Notes: a model not told the origin generated them from the sequence alone. Counted from the stretch's first letter, positions 8,686 to 17,293 are shown. The stretch: DNA of 63,186 nucleotides from an uncultured Dehalococcoidia bacterium (GCA_913052475.1 CAJXEJ010000008.1:1-63186), one strand, 5' to 3'. Numbers and translations are program-made.

Positions 8686-10040
8686 CGTGCACCACACAGA
8701 TCGTAAGCAATGGCCAGCATACTGCGAGTCCCGCTAATCAACGAGGCGATACCTACCGACTCATCGGTCCCGTGCGCTCGCGAGAGCATCGGATCATCAT
8801 CGGGATGTGATCCCGTGAAACCGTAAGTAATAATTCCCAGATTTCGGGTAAAGCGTGAATCGGTAAAGCCGTTGCTAATCGCCGGAATCCATTGGATATC
8901 GTCCCGACCGACCGCAGCCGCCTGTGCCTTACGAATCGAATCGGTCAACTCGGTCTCGAACTTCGACGAATTCGGCACCGACATGTAGTCGATCTCATAC
9001 TCCAGTCCATCGATTCCATCGAACGCCTGATCAAGCTGTCGGCGTACATACGCCTCGTCCTGGAACGGCAACGTTCGAATATCGCAGGTGAGTTTGATCT
9101 CTTCGGGAACGCTGTTCGACTTGATGCCACCCGAAACCATCGTCGGAGTAAGCACCATTCTCGATAACGCCTTCATCAGCGATCCGAGGCGAGGCGACTT
9201 AACGTTCATCTCGGCAACGATTCGATCGATATTCATCGGTGAAGGTTTTTCCTCAACCCCGAAGGAACCCACATGATTGAAAATCTCAAGCGAAGTATCC
9301 AGTTCAGGGCGATAACCCTCGATCGCACCAAGCGCACGAGAGAGCCGGTTGAACGCATTTATCCCGGTCCACGGCACCGAGGCATGAGCGCTCTCGCCCC
9401 GAAGCGTGACGTGTAGCTCCATGCGCCCCTTCTCACCAGTCCCCAGCAGGTAAGTCAGTGAATTGCCCATCTCGACCGGGGTGCCCCCCCCCTCGTTCAC
9501 AGCAAATTCTGATTTCAGAGATTCTGGATGATTATCAGCAAGCCAACCAAAACCCCAGCGACCGCCGTGCTCTTCATCTGCACCACTTACCAGTCTAATT
9601 CCGTGGTCCAATCGCACGCCTGACCGCTTCATGATCGCCATCGCCATCAACTGGCAGGTCAGCAACGCCTTGCAGTCAGACGCCCCTCGGCCATAAACCC
9701 GGCCCTCTGAAATTTCGGCTGCGAACGGATCCCAGTTCCACTTCGTTTCATCTTCGACGGGAACCACATCGGTGTGCGACATGAGCATCAGGCGAGTGTC
9801 ATCATCATCGCCTGGGTACACTGAAACAATGTTGCCCCGATCGGCGTCACGAGCGAGTATCTCGGAAGACAAACCGTTTTCAGCGTGCCAGTCACGACAG
9901 AACTCAGCAACAGCCGTCTCACCACCAGTCGGCATGAAGCCAGTATTGACCGACGGAATGCGTACTAAAGATTGCTCTAATTCGACAATCTCGTTAGTCG
10001 CCGACTCGACCTGATCTAACAAGTGCTGCAGTGAAGGCAT
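8682..10040 (-). CDS. M20 family metallopeptidase (ArgE/DapE/CPG2-like)
   Basis: 452-residue zinc-dependent amidohydrolase or exopeptidase acting on an N-acyl amino acid or dipeptide. Visible catalytic features are MSHTDVVPV (His89 ligand, Asp91), GRGASDCKA (bridging Asp122) and SGADEEHGG (Glu156 base, Glu157 ligand). A dimerisation domain follows (GESAHASVPW with its conserved His), and the last zinc ligand region is AHGTDE near the C-terminus. Length and order match M20A/M20F peptidases. Start ATG at 10040. The stop codon overlaps the start of a decayed DinB/MDMPI-like gene. No signal peptide, so cytoplasmic. Substrate not deducible. Confidence 0.88.
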   Translation of the reverse strand: MPSLQHLLDQVESATNEIVELEQSLVRIPSVNTGFMPTGGETAVAEFCRDWHAENGLSSEILARDADRGNIVSVYPGDDDDTRLMLMSHTDVVPVEDETKWNWDPFAAEISEGRVYGRGASDCKALLTCQLMAMAIMKRSGVRLDHGIRLVSGADEEHGGRWGFGWLADNHPESLKSEFAVNEGGGTPVEMGNSLTYLLGTGEKGRMELHVTLRGESAHASVPWTGINAFNRLSRALGAIEGYRPELDTSLEIFNHVGSFGVEEKPSPMNIDRIVAEMNVKSPRLGSLMKALSRMVLTPTMVSGGIKSNSVPEEIKLTCDIRTLPFQDEAYVRRQLDQAFDGIDGLEYEIDYMSVPNSSKFETELTDSIRKAQAAAVGRDDIQWIPAISNGFTDSRFTRNLGIITYGFTGSHPDDDPMLSRAHGTDESVGIASLISGTRSMLAIAYDLCGAR

Positions 10041-10142
10041 TCTCTACTCCTCGAAAGCCGTTCCAATGAATAAGATATACAGCGGAAATTAGCACCCACG
10101 GTTCGGACGGTCAACGCACTGGCATCAGAGAATCATCACAAA

Positions 10143-10189
10143 ACAAACAGGGGATAGCATCGGAATTTGGTGCCAACCCCTGTTTGTTC
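10143..10189 (-). terminator. Intrinsic terminator after the NYN gene
   Basis: A perfect 12-bp stem (AACAAACAGGGG at 10143-10154 with CCCCTGTTTGTT at 10178-10189) lies 23 bases beyond the NYN gene stop. Read on the minus strand it is followed by a T-rich tail (TTTTGTG). It separates the NYN gene from the M20 peptidase gene. Confidence 0.7.
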
Positions 10190-10211
10190 GATTATTGAGT
10201 CCGTGTACCGG

Positions 10212-11276
10212 CTACTCTTCTTCAGTGTTGCTAAGACCTAGACGCCCACGCCAGCTACGGCGACGAGTAGCGCTGCCTACTGGCTCTGCATCGCCACCTT
10301 CATCACCAGATTCCGATTTCGACGCAGCGGATTTCCGCAATGCTGGCGGCTTCGGAGCCGATCGGATCCCGATCGTACCGTTCGTTGAACCTGTGCTAGT
10401 TCCACCAACACGTCGACGGGTCGGAGTGCGACGCATCTTCGAATCGCTCGCGGCTTTGGCTGCAGCTGCCTCTTCCTTCTCGGGTGCAGTCTTTGCAGTC
10501 GACGTCTTGCGTGCTGCTGGCTTGCGAGTGCGGCTAGTCGCCGTTCGTCGAATCTTTGTCGCCGTAGAACTCGAGTTAGAACTGGCTGGCGACCTACGAG
10601 TGCTTGAACGGCGGGAGGTTGCCGTTTTCGTTGCAGCCTTGTCCTCACCGTTGGGCGAAGCAGCCTCGTCAGATACCTCAGGACGTGCCGATGCTGTTGC
10701 CCGAGAACGAGCTTGTGCACGAGTCATCCAGAGTCCGGTAAAGAAAGTCTTGTTGAACTTCTGCACCACGTCTGCAACCCGGGCAGATTCGGCTGAAAGG
10801 TTCATATCGAACGCAGCAACCTCAATGTGTTTGCCAACGTCCTTCACAGCTTGTAGTGCCGGATAGAAGTCGGAATCACCACTGACCACAATCGCGGTGT
10901 CGTAGTGATCTTTGTAAGCATTAGTCACAACGTCGGTCGCCAACATCACGTCGACGCCTTTCTCAACCATGATGTCGCCACGTTGCTTCCAGATTCCGAG
11001 TCGAACCTCAACATATGGCGTGTCGTACAACGATTCGAGGAACTTCGCTTGCTCAACACCTATATTCGGGTTCGAATCAGATTCCTGGCGAATGTTGTAG
11101 TAGTAAATTCGCTGTAATTGTCGACCGTTCGCCAGCTTTTGGGCGAACTTGTCGAACTGCAGATCATGCCTGCCACAGCTCTGAGAGAGCACGTGGTACA
11201 GGTTGCTTCCGTCGATAAAAACCATAACGCGATCGTTCTCGCGTACGTTCGTCACTTTTGAAGACTTCGAGGGCAT
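10212..11276 (-). CDS. NYN/LabA-type PIN nuclease-fold protein with long basic tail
   Basis: The first 165 or so residues form a NYN domain: VMVFIDGSNLYH (first acidic residue), KGVDVMLATDVVTNAY and AIVVSGDSDFYPALQAVKDVGKHIEVAAF. The conserved Asp residues of the PIN-like active site are present, so an RNase acting on structured or tRNA-like RNA is likely. The remaining 190 residues are low complexity, rich in Ala, Ser, Thr, Lys and Arg (TSRRSSTRRSPASS, KPAARKTSTAKT), probably disordered and nucleic-acid binding. ATG 11276 is preferred because AGGTGG sits eight bases upstream; a GTG at 11288 is an alternative. It is followed by an intrinsic terminator and appears monocistronic. Confidence 0.75.
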   Translation of the reverse strand: MPSKSSKVTNVRENDRVMVFIDGSNLYHVLSQSCGRHDLQFDKFAQKLANGRQLQRIYYYNIRQESDSNPNIGVEQAKFLESLYDTPYVEVRLGIWKQRGDIMVEKGVDVMLATDVVTNAYKDHYDTAIVVSGDSDFYPALQAVKDVGKHIEVAAFDMNLSAESARVADVVQKFNKTFFTGLWMTRAQARSRATASARPEVSDEAASPNGEDKAATKTATSRRSSTRRSPASSNSSSTATKIRRTATSRTRKPAARKTSTAKTAPEKEEAAAAKAASDSKMRRTPTRRRVGGTSTGSTNGTIGIRSAPKPPALRKSAASKSESGDEGGDAEPVGSATRRRSWRGRLGLSNTEEE

Positions 11277-11527
11277 TTCAGCCACCACCTAATAAGTCAA
11301 CGCCAAACGCGCAGCACATCGGCACGCACGAACGGCGGCTATTTTCACAGGTGAGTCGTAGCGGGCGGAGGCGAGGAGAATTTATATAAATCAAATAGTT
11401 GCAAGCGCCCGATTAAACTTCACTATTCTATTCTAACTCTTTTTTGAATTACCCAGCGTACAAATCATCCACATTTCACAGGTAATTACTCCAATATCAG
11501 TTCGATACGCCAGTTCCAAGATCGTAC
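11277..11527. other. Intergenic region between divergent NYN and beta-propeller genes
   Basis: About 360 bases separate the two divergent starts. The stretch includes an AT-rich block around 11380-11450 that probably carries the NYN promoter on the minus strand. No gene, repeat or clear RNA structure was recognised here. Confidence 0.4.
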
Positions 11528-11556
11528 TTGACTCTCAGCCACATCGGAAACATTAT
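11528..11556 (+). promoter_or_regulatory. Candidate sigma-70 promoter of the beta-propeller gene
   Basis: TTGACT (11528-11533), a 17-base spacer and CATTAT (11551-11556) form a plausible -35/-10 pair. Transcription would start near 11563, giving a leader of around 73 bases before the ATG at 11636. Only sequence matching supports this. Confidence 0.4.
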
Positions 11557-11635
11557 TGCGGAGCGGAACGAATAATCCGTGGGCGAATACCCAACAAAGG
11601 TCGCTCCGTTCGGTTTAAGGAACTCAAGAATCGTC

Positions 11636-12328
11636 ATGAAAACCATCAAACAGATCGAAACACCGTGCGAAATGCCGAACGGCCTGCAATGGACGAATGA
11701 AGGCCTGTTCGTGATGGACCAGCAGAGCGACAACGTCTACGTGGTCGACGAAACCGGCAAGGTATTGCGAGAAATGACCACGCCGACCGCCAACGGTTCC
11801 GGAATCACAGTCGGTGGCGGATTCCTCTGGACTGCTTCAAACGGTAACTCGACGTCACGACCGGCACGCTCGACCGACACCGGCCTCGGCTACATCTACA
11901 AACTCGACCTGCAGACAGGCGAACCAGTAGGTCGGTTCCGCACTCCAGACGGCGGGGGAATTCACGGAATCGAATGGGACGACGGCAAAATCTGGGTCAC
12001 AGCCTTCCAACCCCTTGCCATCTACCTGATGGACCCCGCCGACAACTACAAGATCGTCCACAGCTTCGAGGTCGAGCTCCCCCGCCTTCACGGACTCGCC
12101 CGTGTGAGCGATGGTCTCTGGTGCGCCCACACTACCGACAACGTCATCGTGAAATACGATGTCGACTCGGGAACCGAACTCGATCGCATCTCAATGGACG
12201 AAGGCGACGCATATATCCACGGCCTTTCGATGAAAGACGGTGAATTCTGGTATGCAGATGCCAACTTTGCCGGTAAGCACAACACCGCAACCGTAGGTAA
12301 ACCCGAAATCGGAAAAATAGCGGTTTAG
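11636..12328 (+). CDS. SMP-30/NHL-like beta-propeller protein
   Basis: 230 residues of repeating beta-strand units (GLQWTNEGLFVMDQ, GSGITVGGGFLWTAS, GIEWDDGKIWVTA, GLARVSDGLWCAH, GLSMKDGEFWYAD), as in small six-bladed propellers related to SMP-30 lactonases or streptogramin-lyase-like proteins. ATG 11636 is chosen because homology-like sequence starts there; a GTG at 11579 would add an unlikely extension. The amidohydrolase gene begins 38 bases downstream on the same strand, so the two may act together on a lactone or ring-opened sugar or aromatic acid. No signal peptide. Exact reaction unknown. Confidence 0.65.
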   Translation: MKTIKQIETPCEMPNGLQWTNEGLFVMDQQSDNVYVVDETGKVLREMTTPTANGSGITVGGGFLWTASNGNSTSRPARSTDTGLGYIYKLDLQTGEPVGRFRTPDGGGIHGIEWDDGKIWVTAFQPLAIYLMDPADNYKIVHSFEVELPRLHGLARVSDGLWCAHTTDNVIVKYDVDSGTELDRISMDEGDAYIHGLSMKDGEFWYADANFAGKHNTATVGKPEIGKIAV

Positions 12329-12365
12329 TACCAGCAAAGCACCTGTAGAACCCGAGATAAAACAT

Positions 12366-13208
12366 TTGGAAACAATTCCAGTTGTAGACAGCCATCACCA
12401 TTTCTGGGAGATCGATCGATTCGATTACTCCTGGATGCCTGATGGAAGCCCGCTCGCAACCGACTTCGGGCCAACTGATCTTGCTCCACTCGTAAAAGAC
12501 GCAGGTGTCGACTACACCGTAATCGTGCAGGCAGTTTCGTCACCCGACGAAGCACGCTGGCTCCTCGAACTCGCCGAACAGTACGAATTCATCGCCGGGG
12601 TCGTCGGTTGGGTCGACCTGACCGATCCTGAAGTCGGCTACACGCTCGACGAGCTCCAGAGAAGCAAATACTTCAAGGGTGTACGCCACATCTGGGAAGG
12701 TGAAGACGACCCGGGATGGATCGTCAATTCAAGAGCTATCAATGGGCTTCACGAACTCGTACGCCGAAACCTAACCTTCGACTTCCTGGCAAAGCCACCT
12801 AACCTGCCATTCATCCCGCAGGTAATGGATCAGGTCCCTGATCTACGAGCTGTCGTCGATCACATCGCAAAACCTCTCATCGCCGATCACATCATCGAGC
12901 CATGGCTCACCGATATGAGAAAAGTCGCCAGCATCAACGGAATCCACTGCAAAATATCGGGAATGATCACTGAAGCCGACCAGCAAAACTGGACCGCCAA
13001 TGATCTCCGGCCCTACGTCCACCACGTACTCGGCATGTACGGTCCCGACCGACTCATGTTCGGCACCGATTGGCCGGTATGCACACTGGCAGGCGAATAC
13101 AAAACAGTCGCCGATACTGCTCGTGAAATACTCAACTCTCTCTCGCCAACCGCCAAGGCAAGCGTCTTCGGCGGAACCGCCACACGGTTTTACCGTCTAG
13201 CCACTTAG
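12366..13208 (+). CDS. Amidohydrolase_2 family (L-fuconolactonase-like lactone hydrolase)
   Basis: 280-residue TIM-barrel hydrolase of the amidohydrolase-2 family. It opens with VVDSHHHFWEIDRFDYSWM, like L-fuconolactonase and 2-pyrone-4,6-dicarboxylate hydrolase. Other family segments are YTVIVQAVSSPDEARWLLELAE, FKGVRHIWEGEDDP, DHIAKP and MFGTDWPVC, which carries the late metal or catalytic Asp. The start is taken as TTG 12366 because the family usually begins just before the DxHxHFW motif and no ATG precedes it in frame. It probably hydrolyses a sugar lactone. It is co-oriented with the beta-propeller gene 38 bases upstream. Confidence 0.8.
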   Translation: METIPVVDSHHHFWEIDRFDYSWMPDGSPLATDFGPTDLAPLVKDAGVDYTVIVQAVSSPDEARWLLELAEQYEFIAGVVGWVDLTDPEVGYTLDELQRSKYFKGVRHIWEGEDDPGWIVNSRAINGLHELVRRNLTFDFLAKPPNLPFIPQVMDQVPDLRAVVDHIAKPLIADHIIEPWLTDMRKVASINGIHCKISGMITEADQQNWTANDLRPYVHHVLGMYGPDRLMFGTDWPVCTLAGEYKTVADTAREILNSLSPTAKASVFGGTATRFYRLAT

Positions 13209-13343
13209 TAGCTGAATCAAGAAGCAACCAGAAGAAGCACCATTTCTTCATGGCAAAACTCACGATTCGACCGAGTGATCAGCTCAATACGCACTGAATT
13301 CCGTGAGAAATCATAAAGACCATGCACAGTCTATTTGCGAATC

Positions 13344-13548
13344 CGAAGAAACTTTCCAAGGTTGAAAGTTCCCCGACTATCTGGTGATAACAGGCAATAC
13401 CCCTGTTATTCAAGTAGTCACACCCGACGAAGTAGAAAAAATTGGTGCATGCAAGATCCTTGCAGCCTGCGAGGCACCTAACCTAGTGCCGAACTACTCG
13501 TCAGGGCAGTTCGGTGATTGTTAATAGGTGAAGACGAAAGTTTCTTCG
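13344..13548 (+). ncRNA. Candidate structured RNA with a long closing helix
   Basis: No gene lies between 13209 and 13649. A perfect 13-bp inverted repeat closes the region: CGAAGAAACTTTC at 13344-13356 with its complement at 13536-13548. Inside are GACTA/TAGTC (13375-13379 with 13415-13419) around ATAACAGG/CCTGTTAT (13387-13409). Further in are GGTGC/GCACC (13444-13478) around TGCAAG-ATC-CTTGCA, and CCGAACT/AGTTCGG (13489-13514). A competing GAAAGTT at 13364-13370 can pair with the left arm. The plus strand then runs into an intrinsic terminator at 13589-13620. I matched no known RNA family (RNase P, tmRNA, 6S and SRP signatures were not found). Strand is inferred from the terminator; transcription is unproven. 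Confidence 0.45.
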
Positions 13549-13588
13549 ACATCACTGCCTAACAGCAACGATCAACGAAAATATAAAG

Positions 13589-13620
13589 AAGCGCCGGGTC
13601 GAAAGCCCCGGCGCTTTTCA
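13589..13620. terminator. Intrinsic terminator, usable from both sides
   Basis: Perfect 10-bp GC-rich stem AAGCGCCGGG (13589-13598) with CCCGGCGCTT (13607-13616) and an 8-base loop. The plus strand continues TTTTCAG and the minus strand continues CTTTATATTTTCG. It ends the tandem-ABM gene on the minus strand and would end any plus-strand transcript crossing the structured interval. Confidence 0.75.
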
Positions 13621-13649
13621 GTTAACTGTGGTGATGTGCTCGAAACGGC

Positions 13650-14345
13650 TTACCAGGTAGGTTTGCCGGAACTCCACGCCCAGTTATCGGGCGGCCACAC
13701 ATTTCGACCAACACGACCACCGCCGTCTCGGCTGGTGTCGTACATATCCTTCACATCCGCAACCCACTGCCTGATGTGAGGTGTGCCCTTGTGATACTCG
13801 AAGGCATCCGGGTTCGCGTACACCTCATACAGATACAACTCGGTCGGATCGTTCACATTCTGGTAAACGTCGAAACGCAGGCAGCCCGGCTCCTCGTGAG
13901 TCGAACCAACACCGTCTTTCGAGACCGACTCGATAAACGCTTCAACATGCTCTACTTGAACGAATTTTGGAGCGTGAATCACGTGCAAGCTGGAAGCGAA
14001 ATACTCATCATCAACAATGTGCGCCCGGTACGAATCCCAGTTGGCATCGCCACGTGGGAACACTGGCTTACAGAACGAAACTTCAGGCTCGACTTCCCAC
14101 ATGTCACCTACGGCGGCCTGCCACGTCTCGAAGTGAGGCATCTCGCCGTGAGCCTTGAAAGCGCCCTCGTCGTTATACACCTCACAGAACGCAAACGAAG
14201 TCGGGTCGTCGGCAGCCTGAATAATGTCGAACCGACGGCAACCGGGTTCGTTCATCACTGAACCCTCTGCGTCACCGATCGACGCGGTAATAAAATCTTC
14301 GATACGGTCTTCTTTGACCTTCAGTCGCACCATCAGGATGTACAT
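13650..14345 (-). CDS. Protein with two tandem ABM (antibiotic biosynthesis monooxygenase-like) domains
   Basis: 231 residues made of two dimeric alpha-beta-barrel half-units. The first covers about 1-95 (YILMVRLKVKEDRIEDFITAS, EPGCRRFDIIQAADDPTSFAFCEVYNDEGAFKAH). The second covers about 120-215 (FVQVEHVEAFIESVSKDG, EPGCLRFDVYQNVNDPTELYLYEVYANPDAFEYH). The shared EPGC-RFD core shows internal duplication. Single ABM domains usually dimerise to oxidise small quinol-like substrates or degrade signals; here one chain supplies both halves. ATG 14345 is preferred, with GGAG six bases upstream; a GTG three bases earlier is the alternative. A terminator follows. Substrate unknown. Confidence 0.75.
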   Translation of the reverse strand: MYILMVRLKVKEDRIEDFITASIGDAEGSVMNEPGCRRFDIIQAADDPTSFAFCEVYNDEGAFKAHGEMPHFETWQAAVGDMWEVEPEVSFCKPVFPRGDANWDSYRAHIVDDEYFASSLHVIHAPKFVQVEHVEAFIESVSKDGVGSTHEEPGCLRFDVYQNVNDPTELYLYEVYANPDAFEYHKGTPHIRQWVADVKDMYDTSRDGGGRVGRNVWPPDNWAWSSGKPTW

Positions 14346-14427
14346 CACAACTCCAAATTATCGGACGGCTGGAGATCAAATCCCGCTACTACCCGACCTA
14401 CTTCATATACTGCGGCGGAGTATACGC

Positions 14428-15047
14428 CGCAACAGTAGCGGTGTCGCCGCAATGCTTGAGTGCACGCTGGTTCTGGTCGAGTCAGACAACCACGCAACTT
14501 CATTTTCGTCGCGTTCGACGCCGAAGAAATGTAACCACCAACGCACGGTCTCCACGGATCAACTGTCTACGTGAGCAAACTACAGCAGACGAACCGCCCC
14601 TCAACTACAATCATTCTCGAATCAATTGGATTCAGTTCACCCACCCTCAAACAGCGCCTGCCCGGCTCGTTAAAGTTTCTATTCCGTCGAGCATACAACG
14701 CTCTGAAGAGTCAGAATTTTCTGGCGAATTCGCTGCTGATTCTGTCGAAAGGCGAAGGTAGAAGAATTTCTCGTAAACTCGAACGAAGCGCCGAAAATGC
14801 CGACATTCAACTGCCCATCCTGCCACTGGAAGTTCCGTGGTGGATGCCGTTGGTCCGAAACCCGCGACGCAACGATCCCGCCCCGTTCTGGTAAGCAGGA
14901 ATTCTCGCCGTAATGATCAGCGATACCGCCAACTTCAGAAATCCCCACTACCGCGCACCCAGCGATAGGCCCGAAACCATCGATATCGAACTGGTGGCCA
15001 GAGCCACTCAAACGATTCTGGACGCGATTGCGCGCTACGTTATCTAA
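14428..15047 (+). pseudogene. M28 zinc aminopeptidase, C-terminal part with frameshift and two stops
   Basis: Recognisable M28 pieces appear in order. NSSGVAAMLE starts near 14431 in one frame. After a frameshift come FIFVAFDAEEM with the catalytic Glu pair, a TAA at 14532-14534, GSTVYVSKLQ, IILESIGFSS, and RNDPAPFW. A second TAA at 14892-14894 replaces the expected Asp codon. AGILAVMISDTANFRNPHYR then carries the last zinc-ligand His, and the tail ends at TAA 15045-15047. The N-terminal third is missing, and the metal-binding Asp-Asp of the first motif reads Arg-Arg. This is a decayed gene, not a recoding case, because a frameshift and a truncation accompany the stops. Confidence 0.75.
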
Positions 15048-15073
15048 CTTGTGCCAGTCGAACGAAGTGCTGA

Positions 15074-17293
15074 CTAGCCAATCGAACTGCCATCGGGCTT
15101 CTCATCCGATTCATTATCGGAAGGTTGTTCTTCTTTCTCTGCCGGTGGGGATTCAGGCTTCTCATCGGAAGGTTCCCCATCGCTCTGGACTACTGTTGGC
15201 TCCGGCTCATCGTCACCGGATGCAGGTGGAGCCTGCTCCCCGTCCAGAATCTCAGGTTCATCAGCCAATATCTGGGCGTCAGCCCGAGCCTCTTCCGTAT
15301 CGTCGCTCCACTTCTCCGGAATCGAGAAAGCTGTTGCAGCTTTCTCCTCGGCACTCGAACTCTTGTAAACGGTGCCAAGACCCCGTGAAATACCTCGTTT
15401 CGAACCCAAGCCCAGCACAAACCCGGCGATCCATGTAGCAATACCGCCAATAATCCATGGTATCGTCTGGTTTCGCCAACCCTGCTGCCACGAGTTCATC
15501 GCGCGTTCGAACCGTTCCGTCAGTTCAGTACTTTCCAGTTCGGCGCTCAAGCGAGGGTAATCTGCCCTGAACTCATAACTAACCTCCGCACCATAATCAG
15601 ACACATATTCCTGTGCAGCGTCATTGAACGGCCATGCAACTGCGATACCGCCATAAACGATCAGCGCACACACCGCCGCAACTCCACCAGCCCACTTGAG
15701 CCGACCGGGCCAGCCACGGCCACCAATCAAAGCAATAACAAATAGTGGAATCAGAATTAGCACCCACAGCAGCCTGCGCACTGAAAGCGCGGTACCCGCA
15801 TAATTGCGAGCATCGTTGAACTGCTGCAATGCCTCAGGTTCGAGATTGTCTGTGATGTGCTCTTCCGTGATAATCACGCCATCGGCGAGAATCTTCAGCG
15901 TCTGCTCGGCATCTGCACGCGACTCAGGATTATTTTCGTCCGCCATCGCGTCGATCAGATCCTGATCCGTGAACCTTATACCTTTGATAACATGTGTCCG
16001 CAAATCCTCGATCATGCCGAAATCACCACTAACCTGTGCGCCAAGGTCGGCCTGAGAGTAAGAAATCTGACTTGGAATCCTAGATTCGACAAAAGATGCG
16101 ACCTGGGCATCAAGCGCATCACCGAAAGCGTCCAACACAAGACTCACTGCCGATTGACCGCCTGCGATACATCTCGGTATCTGTTGCGAAACCAAGTCCT
16201 GCGTAGCAGCAAGCGCATCAGCCGGTGAACTACACGGCGGAATTGAAACTACTGTTGACTCCAGTTTTCGTCGAGCGAGATCTTGAAGGTGTTCAGCAGC
16301 GGTAGTTTTTCGTTCCGAAAGATCAACTGTGTATTCGAATACATCCGTACGGCCTATCAGATAGTCAATCAAAGCGTCGATAACACCGAGTCCCTGCTCC
16401 TGCACCCATGCACGTGGAGCGATGATCTCGAAGGCCTCGACAACTTCATCTTCTGTTAACGCAACGCCGTATCCAACCGATGTCAACTGCTCAACTTGCT
16501 GCTGAATGAGCGGATCGACGACTTGAGCAAATACCAGATTGTAAAGCGTGTCCTCACTACCCAGTTTGTCCTTGAGAATCTGTCCCACGATTACAACCCG
16601 GTCGTCGAATTGGACGACCACGTTGAACGAATCGGCATCACCCGCAAAGTACGGGATGATCTGGTCTGTGGCACCAAATAGCTGATCTTCGAGCCATTCC
16701 GCCTCAAATATCAAACGTGCGTCGTCTTCCAGCTCCTGTGAAGTGAACTCGATCCCGAGTGCCTGTGTTGACACCTGGTCAGTGAACTGACCAAACTGCG
16801 GCACCAGTAGATCGCTGATAAGTCGCTCAGTTAGATCGAGGTCGGTTACTACCTTGCGAACTGCTCCCGGAACCGACCGCACGCGCTCCTGAACTTCGAG
16901 GTCAATTGTAAATTCGTCCGTCCCACCCTGAGCGTAAGGAAAAACTCCGTTCAAGCTTTCCTCGAGTTTCTCCTGCACATACTCTCGCGGAATGAGCGTC
17001 TCGATCAACTCGATAATTGCCACAGCAGCAGCGTCCGAATCGTCAAATGTGAGAACCGTTGGTCCCGCACTCTCATCAAGGCCCGAATCGAACTCGATCC
17101 CCTGACCAACAACGTCGTGAATCAGATTGCCAACGATGTTGTCGTAGACGTAGTCATAAGCATCCGCATCGTCCAACATCCCGGCAATTACATCTGGCTT
17201 AGAAGCGGTATCGACAACCTGATTAACCGTCATTGATACGAAAAACAGGATTAGGAACAGGCAGGCGAGTAAAACTGCGAGTAGCTTTCGCAT
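15074..17293 (-). CDS. Large membrane protein with extracytoplasmic helical repeats, function unknown
   Basis: 739 residues from ATG 17293 (GGAG eight bases upstream; a TTG just before is less likely). An N-terminal hydrophobic segment (LLAVLLACLFLILFFV) is followed by about 480 acidic residues probably outside the membrane. These contain loosely repeated units of the kind RVRSVPGAVRKVVTDLDL and FDDRVVIVGQILKDKL, each ending in helix-rich text. Three or more membrane segments lie around residues 530-660. The last 90 residues are a Pro/Glu/Asp/Ser-rich tail, likely cytoplasmic and disordered. I recognise no named family. It stands alone, divergent from nothing and upstream of no co-oriented partner within 100 bases. 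Confidence 0.6.
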   Translation of the reverse strand: MRKLLAVLLACLFLILFFVSMTVNQVVDTASKPDVIAGMLDDADAYDYVYDNIVGNLIHDVVGQGIEFDSGLDESAGPTVLTFDDSDAAAVAIIELIETLIPREYVQEKLEESLNGVFPYAQGGTDEFTIDLEVQERVRSVPGAVRKVVTDLDLTERLISDLLVPQFGQFTDQVSTQALGIEFTSQELEDDARLIFEAEWLEDQLFGATDQIIPYFAGDADSFNVVVQFDDRVVIVGQILKDKLGSEDTLYNLVFAQVVDPLIQQQVEQLTSVGYGVALTEDEVVEAFEIIAPRAWVQEQGLGVIDALIDYLIGRTDVFEYTVDLSERKTTAAEHLQDLARRKLESTVVSIPPCSSPADALAATQDLVSQQIPRCIAGGQSAVSLVLDAFGDALDAQVASFVESRIPSQISYSQADLGAQVSGDFGMIEDLRTHVIKGIRFTDQDLIDAMADENNPESRADAEQTLKILADGVIITEEHITDNLEPEALQQFNDARNYAGTALSVRRLLWVLILIPLFVIALIGGRGWPGRLKWAGGVAAVCALIVYGGIAVAWPFNDAAQEYVSDYGAEVSYEFRADYPRLSAELESTELTERFERAMNSWQQGWRNQTIPWIIGGIATWIAGFVLGLGSKRGISRGLGTVYKSSSAEEKAATAFSIPEKWSDDTEEARADAQILADEPEILDGEQAPPASGDDEPEPTVVQSDGEPSDEKPESPPAEKEEQPSDNESDEKPDGSSIG

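Noticed and set aside
10195-10866. 223-codon open frame on the plus strand opposite the NYN gene
   Set aside because: It is a low-complexity shadow of the basic tail of the minus-strand NYN gene, with no domain of its own.
13440-13520. Hammerhead-like core (CTGACGA on the minus strand) within the structured interval
   Set aside because: The required GAA box and cleavage site do not follow in the needed places.
14532-14894. Stop-codon readthrough or recoding in the M28 gene
   Set aside because: A frameshift and an N-terminal truncation accompany the stops, and all other genes in the window end normally at TAA.
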